64,000 nt of DNA from Prostheceraeus crozeri. Its lineage: Eukaryota > Platyhelminthes > Polycladida > Euryleptidae. The first letter of the stretch is position 1; every line of letters begins with the position of its first letter. Below the pieces are notes generated by a model. It saw nothing but the letters and a program-made list of their open reading frames with translations, ran no database searches and was not told the DNA's origin. This document shows positions 14,540 to 26,900 of the stretch, piece by piece. The stretch spans positions 124,001 through 188,000 of the forward strand of contig CAJQUW010016864.1 of assembly GCA_907163375.1 (NCBI GenBank), given 5' to 3'. The position numbers and the translations under genes were made by a program.

Positions 14540-14665
14540 ACAATATGCTCTGGGCAGTGAAGATCCGACTTGCGCCACTTGAATAGTGCCTCCGGCAGTT
14601 CACTTGCATGTTGCCATCCCACCTGTTTATTCTATCCTTCTTACAGGCTAAATTTTCTTCCAGGC
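14540..14665 (+). promoter_or_regulatory. 5' leader and splice acceptors of the GATA gene
   Basis: Two pyrimidine-rich acceptors, ctatccttcttacag (ending 14646) and ttttcttccag (ending 14663), stand just before the start ATG. At least one non-coding exon further upstream is implied. I could not find a convincing promoter for it in 1-14540. Confidence 0.5.
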
Positions 14666-14903
14666 ATGGCGACAGCAAGTTGTGAAGTAGCTCCGTCTCC
14701 TTTTACGGGGCCTATGAACACTGGTCCACTCTGTCCGGCCGTGTGCAGCACTCCACAGCGCGTGAAGGAAGAACCGCCGATCTTCTCTCTCGCAGCCTCT
14801 GCCGCCACCAACACCCCAGTTACAGTAGCGGCATCCGAAATGCCATCTGTGAATTACGCAATGTCCCCCGGTATTCATCCAATGCATTACGGAGGAGTTC
14901 AAG
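14666..14903 (+). CDS. GATA4/5/6-class: GATA factor coding exon 1
   Basis: Encodes residues 1-79 plus one base. The start ATG sits in a strong context (ggcATGg) just after two possible acceptors, ending at 14646 and 14663, so a spliced 5' leader is likely. The frame stays open upstream to 14570, but the acceptors argue that this ATG is the true start. The segment is rich in Pro, Ala, Ser and Met and has a VKEEPP stretch that resembles a sumoylation or activation motif. It ends at a good donor (caag|gtgagt), phase 1. Confidence 0.88.
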
Positions 14904-17900
14904 GTGAGTTTATCCTTTTATACTGATTTATTACCGAATTCATTTGACGAGGTATTGAAACAGATAATTGCGAAAAATCACTAAAATATTCTCTATCGTC
15001 AATCTGTGATTTCATGATAACAAAAGAATTCCAACGTCTTCTTGACAAAGCTTCTCAGGTTGTGACGATTAAGTCCTCTAGAGAAGGGGTTATCAGAAAT
15101 TAATTGCTTTGCAATTACTTGCAATTAATGATAATGGAGTTAGTTGATCGATTGCCTGTTGTAATGTCGTCGGCACACATCATTGCAAGGCCGGAGGCAC
15201 ACAGAATTAATCACATGCCATGGCATAAGCCATAAGTCATTTTGACAATACTTTTTCTAATGAAAACTAATAGAAACAGACAGAAAAAGAAAATAGATGA
15301 CACTTTTCTAATTTTTGTTAGAGCACAAAGGATAGTAAAGTTAGAATAGCAAAGGATAGGACATAAGGAATGAGGCGTTATATCACAACTTCGGTTCTAT
15401 TGAAGATAATCGCCCAAGGATTCTAAACTGGATGACGGCTTACTGCTCATGACTTATGTCTTGTGGCTTATCCGGTGTGCCTCCTTAATCAAAGGCGACT
15501 TGCGGCTGATGGCTTATTGCTTATGGCTTATGACCAGGGCAACCATAAACATTAAAAGTTAATACGGTTAAAAATATGGTTAAAATTCATGAATAAGCTA
15601 AAGAATTTTAGCCTTAAAGTACAGGTGTTAGATTGATTTTTATCTATTCAGGGTCGACCCCCATTCTCTCTATTTAATCTGATCATTCCCTTTCATCGTA
15701 ATTGTTTATAACTGTTTTGTTTCTCATGATGATAGTGCGTCAATTCTCTCCAGGAAAGAAGGGGAACGTGTTTTCCCTATGACGTCATGACCGCAGTCTC
15801 GGTCTACCAGTCAATTCAATAGATATCAGCCGTGGCCTCACGCATGCAGCAAAGCTACAGATAAGTTACAGGGGATACGTTAAAATAGGTTGAAATTTTA
15901 GATTTCTAGGTTAAAAATTTCACTTTTTTGGGTTAAATTATGGCTAATTCTCATTGAAACTTGTTGGAATTCTGTTTGCGACTTATGGATTATCGTGTGT
16001 GCCTCCGGCATAAGGAAAACATCGCACATTGAATGATTTATTTGAGACGCTAATGTAGTATACCTTATCACATGCTGATAACTTCATGGATTCTATGGAG
16101 CACTAATAGGCCTATACAGCACAGCCTGTTTAGTATCTATCTTGCAAAACGCAATACTTTTATAGTAATTCTTAAAACTTTGCTTTGTGTTCAGTTAGCA
16201 ACGCACGAATTTTCATTCACTCGCTTCAATAATTGATTATCACTGTAATTGTGATGCATGAACTTGCGGTTGTAAGCAAATTTATCAATATTCACGCACA
16301 ATTAAGAATATGGCTGCGCATGCATTTCAAGATGAAGGTCTATTAACTGCCGTGCTCTCTACAAGCTTCTTGTAGTGAAGCACCAAATACGATAATTCAA
16401 CATCAAGTATTGGTCTATTCAATTGTTGGTAAGACTGTAATAGATTGATTGAGGACACCAATGAATTGTAATTAATTGATTTCTGCCACCAAACGATTTG
16501 CGCACAGAATTAGACAGGTCGTCTCTTCTTCTGTTTGACTAGAAGGGAAGCATTGGAACATGTAACGCTAATGAAATGGCACAATCTGCTGACATAATAC
16601 CATAGCAATCGAACAATGAGCAGTCAGTTCAACATTAAACACGCCAAATTGTGCAAAGTTTCAGTGACTGCTATCAACCAGATCACACAGCAAAGAGACA
16701 CGGTCGATGGCAAGTTCTATAGAGAAGTTTGTGAACGTTTTTTCGTGCACCTGCTAACTTTTTTAATGATGATCGGAGGGCCAAACACTATCGAGAAAAC
16801 TTTTGCGCAATTATCTGAATTCTACGAATCAGAAAGAATCATGACGATCGGAGCATTTTGAAGGAATTCAGAGCAATCCGCAAGCAACGCACGACTATTT
16901 TTCCTATCTCTGTAAGGCATTGAAAATTTCTTTTTGCCCATTTAGTAAGTTCCTGCATGTGCCATCGTTTTGAATCAGTTTGTACTTCTAACAAAGTAAT
17001 TTACAGAGTAATTTACAGTTCAAACTGAAAAACCGTGAAGTTAATTTTAGCAGTTGATTTTAACTGATATTCACGGTTTGCGGTTTACAGTGTTGGCAAA
17101 ATGCAGTTTGCGGCTAAAAAAATTACTTAAATGAATATTTGCACACAAAAGTATCTGCATTCTGTGTTCCAACTTAAATTTCTCTCATTATTGAACAATT
17201 ATAGCAAATTGCAAAGGCAATGGATTGTTCAATTTAAACAAAAGATTGTTTGCATTAAATTGAAAAGGCCTACATTGTGCACATGAATATTGATAAATCT
17301 TTCCGCTTGAATATTCAGATTGCCGTATAGCTGTCATTTTTACCGATCTTCATGATTGGTTTTGTATAGATATGATAGATTGAAAAAATATAAGATCAGT
17401 TAATATAAGTTCTATTTAAAAATAATTTTGTTATTTTTTAGGTCATTCTACGCGAAATTGATGTAATAATCTGCCGCTGTTAAGCCAAATGAGTCAGGAA
17501 TGTAAAACATAGAGTTCCAGCTGTGTGAAAACTTAGGACAACTCTTTGCATTTTTCTTGTCATGTCAGTTTCTCCATCTGGCTGACAAAGTAAGGTCTCA
17601 ACTATTTATTCCATCTGCACTCTGTGTTCCAACTTTCAATTCTCTCATTATCAAAGCATTATAGCAAGACCGCATGGCAGATGGTGGCCTACAGCGGCAC
17701 ATTACGACTTCTCAGAATTCAACTGAATGACAAGGTAGTCCTCTCGCAATTATCTACCAACCTTTGCTCTTCTTGTGATCGTTGAACATGTAAACAAAGT
17801 ACGGTACCGCAACTGTGGGAAGGTCAGACAAGCATTTCTGAGAATGCAACTCTATTATCGACAAAAATAGCAGAAAATTGCATGATGCGTGTAATACTGT

Positions 17901-20900
17901 ATGCTATATCCAATTATGTGAGTTGGCTGCATTTCCGGTAGGCTGCAATAAGTTTCATGGCTTTCTTCGATTCTATCATTGTAGACGATAAAATACTGAC
18001 ATATTCTTTATAACAAATAATATTTAATGATATTATGACAAAACAAAATTTCGCCAAAACCTCTTAATCATCATTCAGTTTATGCATTTTAGTAGGGCCT
18101 ATGCAACTCTTTTGGTACATATAGTATATTTTAGTATACAGTTTAGTATACATTCTAATAAAAATGAAAACTAAAGAATTATTTAATTATTTACAGATGT
18201 ATATGCTAAATACAATAATAATAGTTTTCGGATGTTCACTTCACACAGAAAATATTCAACGCTCTTAAATCTATGGCATGAATGAGCGTTTTATCTTATT
18301 TAAAAGTGAACTTTGTCACCGACAGAATATCGAGGAGAAAGATAGTTTTGCACATGAACATCAAACTTGCACAGTGCCTTCATCACTGCGTTAAACTCAC
18401 AGAAACAACACCAGAATCTGAAGAAATTGCTCATTCAGTACACGCTAAATGCAAGATCCAAAAATATGTTTTCAATTGTTTTTAATTTTGATACCAATCA
18501 TATATAGGACCAATGCCAAGGAACATGCGGATCAATCCTCTGTTCTTATCCAAAAGAGACTGTGTGGACATAGCTTTCATTTTGCCATCACTAAGAGAAC
18601 AAAACGAATAATCAAATCTTCGTTCTAAAGAAGCAACATTAACTCGTCGCCAAAAACGATTATCGATAGTGAAACAGAATAAGAAGAACTGAAAAGCTGT
18701 TTATTCTTTTAATCCCCATTCTCTCTCAACATTTAAGCCGTGTTAGTTTTATATTTTGTAGCTTTCTAGTCAGATCAGGTTTCTTGCAAGTAACCCTTTT
18801 GCAAGTACAGGTTTCTTCCATGTAACCCACATCTGTCTGCCACATGCTTTGCTAAGCCCTTACTAACTATAGTCGACAACTTGAGCACTTTCTCACTTGT
18901 ATCTGTGCGCTTTCATAATGTTTTATTGAGGATGGACATTTGACGCATTCTTGTATGATATGCCGATGATATCCTTGTTTTTAAATTGAATGACCATCAA
19001 TAACTTGCTATAACATCTATTTTCTCCTGACGATGACAGTGTTCAGCTGCTAAAATATATCCAGCCAACAAAATTGGCAAAAACCTTCCTGAAATTTTCC
19101 AAAATTCCCCTAAACATTCAAGGAAATTTTCCCGAGTCTCGCCGAAATGACATATTTATGCCAGGTCAAGGTGGATTTCAGAAACGGGAAGTTTCATTTT
19201 TTTTCTGAAAAGCACACTGACTTTTAATGCACTAACAATCGACATTTGCTCTTCAAGCCTATGGAAATTTTAAAGGTCTGCTACTTAGCAACAGGCTGTG
19301 ATACCCATCAGTGAAAAGATTGAGTGGTTCCAGTGTAATATTCAAGCATACCGTTATCAATAAGGGTAGTCACAAACATCTTCATCGAAATAAAAAATAT
19401 ATTGAAAATATTGTATCGAATAAAAATGTTGAACAACCTATATTTGATTAATAATGTTGAACAAGCTGAATGGGAGTCAATGCTGACAAGACGAAGATCA
19501 TGGCGCCATGCAAGGTACCTCAACCAGAGTCTGGAAAGTTGCCATGCGCAGTTTGCAGACAAGGGGTGGGCACGAATTCCATCAAGTGCAGCGTGTGCGA
19601 CCATTGGATTTACAAACGGTGTAGTGGTGTGACGGGAACTCGAAACGCAGCTGCGTCTCATTCTGTGCTCTAGTGCTCGGGAAGGTCTGAGGTTGATGAG
19701 TTAAGTATGGGTGGTGACCGTTTCAGCTTAGTTAAGTCCTTCTGTTACCTTGGTGATGTGTTGAGTACCGGCCTTGCAGTGGATCCGACTTTGAAGTGAC
19801 TTCGAGAGTAATGTGTGGCTGGAAGAAGTTCCATGAATTTGCACCTTTCCTGACATCCAAAACTCCCACCTTGAAAATGAAAGGCGTCGTGTATTCTGCC
19901 TGTGTCCGTAGCGCGATGATGTACGGGAGTGATCATATCATGAAGATTGAAGAACAGGAAAGGCAATGGTGAGACGAATGTGCAGTGTGAGGCTGGCCGA
20001 TGGACATAGGAGCGAGGAGCTTAGAAAGAAGATGAACCTGGAATATATTTCCGATGTTCTGCGAAGAAGAAGACTATGGTGGTATGGCCACATTCTAAGA
20101 GGAGATGAGAATGACTGGAGGAAAAGATCTTTACAGTTGGAGGTCTAAGGCTGAAGGTAGACCAAGGAAAACATGGTCGCAAGTCGTCTCCAAGGATCTT
20201 CACGCTCTGGACCTGAATCCAGCAATGGTCTACGATCGACAGGAGTGGAGGCGCGCCATCAGAAGGCAACAACCCCATTCAACCCCGTTTAACCCCGTTC
20301 AAGGATTCATAAGGATGAAAAACGGGAAGTGAGGAAGTACGTATATTTATTATTCATCACTGCCACACCTAAGGCACAAAGCTACACTACGTGTAGTGTG
20401 CCAGGGGTGGAGCAGTCTTCCCACACTTGCAAATATCACTAGATTACAGGGTTAATGACCTCTGAGAGGTGGTACCTCCCGTGGCGCAGAGACTCGATCC
20501 CTGAACCTTTTGCACTTCATGCGGAAGCCTGACCCTTAACCAACTGAGCTATCATGCCACCTCGGATGTCTAAACTACCACCTAAATTCATGATCTACTA
20601 TAGACCCAATCTAGTGCTTTATTGTAAACGAATTATTTCATGTCTGCGATTTCAGAATGTGACAATATAGGGATTAAAGGTGAAGATAAATCTGGCTATG
20701 AATTTGAGGCCAAACCCGATATGCAATGCTTGAATGCACTTATACGTCTCATAATTTTTCAACAGCAATCGAGCAGTTAGCCGTTAACAGTTTATATTGA
20801 CCCATTGATGCCAATGTTGTAAAAGACGAAAATAAACATTGATTCATATGATGGAGAAGGCGAAGAGGTTTTCAAGTGTGAATCCGTTGGAGGATGAAAA

Positions 20901-23900
20901 TGTGATGAAACAGACAAAATAACTCGTAATTGAGGTAATAAGCTCTCTTCAGGATGTCAGACTGTTGAAATAAACATTTCTCTCACCTGGTAACACTTCT
21001 GATTTGGATGTCATCAACATGTCGTGAATAAAAAATTATCAGAGATTTGTAATTCCATGCTTTAACATAAAGCTACAATAAATTCTGTCTGTTTCCATGC
21101 ATACAATTGCTATGATTGAAGCTATTTGACTTTGAAATGAAGTTTTGATGTGTAACAAAGTTATTATGCTTCTGTTCTTCCAAATATCCTGACACCTGTG
21201 TGGCTATTTTATTTCACTTCGATTTCCAACATCTTGATTTACTATTTTTCATCTTCATCTGATACTCAATTCGATCTTTAAGGCAAAATGATGATGTGTT
21301 TACGCTTGCATTTCGCGCGCGTCATTTCATGCATGTTCAAAGTATTTTTACTTTGTATGTGGCTAACTTGACTTGATCTCTCATACCGAGAATGTGTTCG
21401 ATAAAGCTTTTTCTATTGACATAAATCCATCAGGCTATCAGACTTTGATTGACCCAGGGGTTCAACAATCAATTACTTTTTAATCTTGAACTTTGTGATT
21501 CGTTATGGAAGTACGACTCTTGATGCATTGAGCCGTGGACTGCAACTGTTGTTTTATTTGTAATTGTAAATAATAATGTTGTTTTAATTTTCAGATGAAG
21601 CTATTAATGAGGAATGCCCAATTTGAAAAGTATATTAGAAAAGTAGGGGAAATAAATATAAGATTATATGTAAGCTTGGTAAAAAAGCAATTTGGTTAAA
21701 GAAAGCAGCAGTGCTCACAATTTTAAACAATGAAAAGCAGATTAAAGGAGGCATTGTGAGAACTTTGGGAGTTATTGTGAGACTTCCCCGAGATTGTGCT
21801 GCCATAGAACGGAATATATGAAACCCTGATAAATACATTGTTGAAAGCAGCACAAAAATTAAATATTGAAGTATAAAATGGAATATAAATTAATTGAATG
21901 TAATTTTAGTAAATGAATGACGTTGTTTTGAGATGTGTTGCTTGCACCAAAAAAGTGCAAGCTTTTTTATGGAAATCGAGCAGCTATTACAGCTACACTG
22001 TTCATCAACTTTCATGATATTGATCTGACATTAAATGTAATCATGATTCTGTTCACCAGCTCATGAAAATATTTTCGTCTTCAACATTTCCTGCTCTTGC
22101 TTCCAGCCCCTCACAGTTTCTGGCCATCAGCACCACACCACGTCGACAGCTACGCCACTTCTCGGCTCTCAAGTGAACAGTATTCTAAGTATGCCGCTGG
22201 GGCTGGCTATTCGCCAGCTGCAGCAGCTGTGGCAGCAGTATCTACAGGTCCGGTTCCGTCTGGTTATCCCAGCAATCCTGCCGGCGCGTACATGCCACAT
22301 CCGGCGGTTCCACACACGACCGCTTCTGCAGTTTCTTGGGGCAGCCCGCATTCTGCCTTCGCCGCTCAACATCGCGCCAACCAAGTCCTCGGACGGTTGC
22401 ACAATCCTAATACCACTCCGACGGCTCCTCCTGGATATCCTCCCGCCACCGACAGTAAGTCTTTGTGAGGCTCTCTGACCTGATGAGGATAGGAAAAGAA
22501 AACAAGAACGTTCTGTTGACAGGAGATCCGCTTGTTTTGTCTCTATGGCAAGTTTGTTTTCTTTGCTCATAGCCCACTCTTGCCTTTTGAAGGCGCGTTG
22601 AGGAGAGTTTTTTTCTCTCATGTGGACAAATTTTCTACGGCGGTACATGAACATCTTGTAACATGGGATGAGAAGAGAAACTGAATAAAGTTAAATACTT
22701 CAAACAGTGAATATTCATCAGAAATCTATGATTACATTTGAATGAGTTAGCCTGTTGCCTCAACTTCAATGATTTTGCTAACTTAATTTCCAAGTATGTG
22801 ATAACACAAAACCCTTTCATTTGAAGGGATTCTTTTTGATTTGGTGAAATGATTTTACTCTAAGTGGCCTACAGAAAATAACAAGAATGCTGTAGTGTTT
22901 CCGGCGAGTTTGGCTAGCTTTTTGAAGTAGGAACCCAAGAGTTTCTGAAAATCATATTGACGAAGAAAGATGATTGATTTGTGGAAAAATTACTCAGACT
23001 TTTAGAGAAATGAATTGATCACACACAATTTTAAAAAGCTGGCTCTTACTAAGAGACAGTACTCCTCCACTGTACAGGCTTGGACGAAGCTGACATAGAC
23101 TTTTATTAGAGAGCTGTGATTCTTTAGTATTCCTGCCAATTTCCAATGACACTTTTGGGGCTCAATCTCCAAAAGATAATGGACTTTTTGATTACGTTCA
23201 ACTGTTAAGTGAATCCACACGTTTTAGGTGTATAAATTCTCCTACATTCTGTAGCCGTGCACCTCATCAGTATACGTATTTATGTGCAACGTAGCCCTAG
23301 GCTTTGTTATAAAATATGTTTCATGAAATTATTTCTGTTGTACATATTGTGCATCCCAGACTGAAATCTATTATCATCCTATCTCAGTGGCATCATTCAG
23401 AATTGTAACCGCCAATCGCGTCTGGAATCCGCTTTGTGTGACATACATTGGTTAATCCAACCTACCTCGTTCTAATATGCTGAATATTCTTCCAGATGGG
23501 TTCAATGATTGAAACGTAATGATTTTGGAATTCTACATCTGTTTATTCCACAGTAAAACACACGAGCTTTCAATGACTTTCGGCACACCTCAATCATGAC
23601 TCATCTATACCTCGGTCTAGAATTTTTCATCAGGCGTGAGCCCGTTCGCTACGGTCCTATGTAGCTGCGATCTCTCACTGATACAACATGATGATACAAT
23701 GCAGAAATAAGATATGTTCATATGCTCAGCATTACAAACATATTTTGCCGCTATTGTATCAAAAAATCTCAGAAGCATTTTATCCAAAACAACTTTTTTA
23801 TCATGACTGTGAGTTTTATAACTTAGAATCGAAGATGTAGACTCTTACAACTATGAATTGCATGTTTAACTGAATCGTATGACATGCTTAGGACAGCTTG

Positions 23901-26900
23901 AATTGGAATGTTAATATCTATTGACCTAACCTATTTTTTTCAGTTTATCACGCCCTTCCTACTCCAGTCAGTAACGAACACGAATGTGCCAATTGTGGCA
24001 ATTGTGTCACACCACTTTGGAGGCCTGATGGCTCTGGTCATTACCTTTGCAATTCATGTGTCATCTACGGCCCTCACAGTCTCCATGACAGCAGCAAGTC
24101 CAGTCCTGGAACTCCAGTCAAATCCCCCGTACCAGTAGGCAGCAAACGATCGGTAAGTTCTAAATACCAAACTCTTATAACTGCTCGCTTTCAATTATAT
24201 GTTGAGTGGATATTCCTCACGGTCAACACCCTCAGCTTCCATATTTCTCTATTCTTCTCTTCTATTGTTCTTTTCACGTTTTCTTTTTCCTTTCGACTCT
24301 TCTCTTTTGAGTCATTTCTTCTTTTCTTTGGTTGTATTCTCTTTCCATCGATGCTGTTTTCTTAAAAGTGTAATGCAATATCGTGATATTTCGTAATATT
24401 CTTTGCCACATGAAATATTGTCTAAATACATTAGAAGTCATCTGATTGGATCATCAGATGGGAATGCTCCAAGGGAATGCTCCATAGTTAACAGTGGCTT
24501 AGAAATGTGTGATTCGAAAAGTATTGGTTTTCAATCCTATTTTAACTATTTCAAAGACTTCAATAATATGTTGCAAAATATCCGAAGCTTCTACTAAGTA
24601 TTGATACCCTCGTCAAGTATTCAAATTGTCGAGTATTCTTTGGATATACAGTTATTGCTACATCCACTTTTTGAATATCTGAACTATGGTTTGAATACAA
24701 CTAAAATTGAAGATTTCTGATTCTTTGCAAATAGGGATTTCTACATCTTCTTGAGTTTTCGCTATGATTAACCATCGATTATCTATTTTCGAATGAATTT
24801 TTCTCTCTCTCTCTTTAATTGCCCTGCGCTACACTCACACAATACTATTCTAAAGGCAGACCACTTGAATGGAAAGTTTCTTGTATCTTGCCAGTTCGAG
24901 TTATCAATTCTTCTGTGACGAATATTTACACTAAGAGTGATACTCTTACATGGTTGTTATCTGTGCACAAGACCTTCGAGTGCTTGTAATGATCTTACTA
25001 TAATTGTTAGTGTTCTTGAAACAGGACAAGTGACATGTATCAATAAACTGAACTTTGAAATTTTAACAAGAACAGAAAAATTTAGTTAGTGGAAGAAATG
25101 AATTTGAGATGTGTTTTTTTAATGAATTTGTGGTGGCAAATATCAATTTGATGAATACTATGTGGATAGTCGGATAGCGATGTGCATAAGATCTAGATAT
25201 TTTTATTACACGGAAGACCGAAGCAGTAAATTAAATTGTAGAAAAGACTGGCACTTCGCAGATGTTAATTAGGAGGTTTTGAAAGACTCCACAACAAGAA
25301 TCCTCTTTCTGGTTTGATGTACAGTCTTTGCAAGGACACCAGTTTGCCACATTTTAGGTTAATCAGCAGGAAAATCAACCAGCTTTGCTTTACTTTCCGG
25401 TCCGTTAATTTCCTGTATACCCTAGTTGGCGAACCCCCGCTGTACCAGCAAACCCACCCTGCACACACTTAATACACGGACGATAGATCGAAAAACTGTT
25501 TATATGAAGAAACGCCAGAATTTTATTAGCGAATTCATATGTCTAGACAGGATATCTTAGACAAAATGAACTCTAGCAACAAGAATGTTGACAATCTTTT
25601 GTGTCCTTTCCAATAATAATACTCGTAGTTAGTCGCTTACATCATTAATTATAGAAATGTAAGGACTTGATATCTAATAGAACTCATCCGAAAATACATG
25701 TACATGTGACTTAACTAAAAGTCCAGAATGTCATTTGTAATTTGTAGTTTAGTCGATGCAGAGCTGAAATTTGTCATTTCTCTCTCATGACTTGCCAATT
25801 GCATTCATCAACATCAACTCATTCAAGTGCTTACAAGCAGCGGAAACAGTTGAATTCGAATTGTTGAAATTATCGATATCACGTTTGATGAAATTCTTGT
25901 TGACAAGAGGAACTCGGCCTGAAAGTTTCAACACCTGAAATTCCCCGCTGGTAATTAAATTGCCTCCAACTGAGATGGAAGGAGGTTCACGACTTTATTG
26001 GGGAATTAATTCTCCTGTCTGCTTTGCCTTCCTGGTGGTCGCGAATTGTGACCGACAGATTGGGATAATTGGCGCTTCCGATAACTCTGTGATCGGAAGA
26101 AGATCAGCCTCACCCAAGACGTGGTTGCCAAGCGGCTGACATGCAGCGAAACGGACGGTGGGAATATTTTCCCTTCAATGAGCATACCTGACACTTGATT
26201 GATGCCTCAATCACTGTTTGCTTTCCCCTGCAGTCTGTATTTATATCCACCTTGCGCTCTCCTGTCTCCCGCTGCTTGTTAGGGTTCGAGACCGTGTCGT
26301 CCGAACACATCCCGAGGATGCTAGAGAAGTCACCCATATCTCATCGACCGTGAAGAGAACATTCGAATCATCGGAAACAGAACCAACCGAGTTAGCCAAG
26401 AATGAAGCAGTACGGTGGCAAACCTTTAGTGACATCTTCATAGTGATCACCAGCATCAGAAACATGTCATTCATAATGAACAGTCAATCCCATGGCAGGA
26501 AATAACAGCAAACTATACGCTTGACAGAAATCATCAGTCAAGTAGAACACAAGTTAAGTTTAGTTTCATATTTGGCAAAAAAAATTGGCCTACTAGTTGG
26601 CTTGCATGATTTACCTATTCAAACCGATTAGAGCATTTAGTGGGTTACCTGTTGAACGACATCGGCTACAAAATATATAACTGTGCAACTATGGCCTTTG
26701 TCATATTAATGATATCCGAAACTTCGCCAGAACACGAAAAAGTTGAGAGCTTAGAGAACTGGGGTGCAGTGCTTCAGAAGATATTATCAATTGACCGAAG
26801 AAAATGCACGGAGACCTAAATACAGAAAATTGGACAAATAATCGTTTTTGCAAAAAATGTGAATTATCCAATTGCAGCGTGCAACCACCACTTTTACTTT

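Noticed and set aside
14648-14902. 84-codon open frame (-)
   Set aside because: Antisense shadow of GATA exon 1.
16616-16861. 81-codon open frame (+) in GATA intron 1
   Set aside because: Reads somewhat protein-like, but there is no recognisable family, no acceptor in phase and no effect on the well-supported GATA splicing.
20470-20562. Functional tRNA gene on the minus strand
   Set aside because: A and B boxes are present, but the acceptor and anticodon stems cannot be paired and a SINE body follows.
22480-22520. CTGATGAGG word as a second hammerhead
   Set aside because: No stem II, no properly placed GAAA and no cleavage triplet with pairing.
22169-22654. 161-codon open frame (-)
   Set aside because: Antisense shadow of GATA exon 2, produced by its GC-rich codons.
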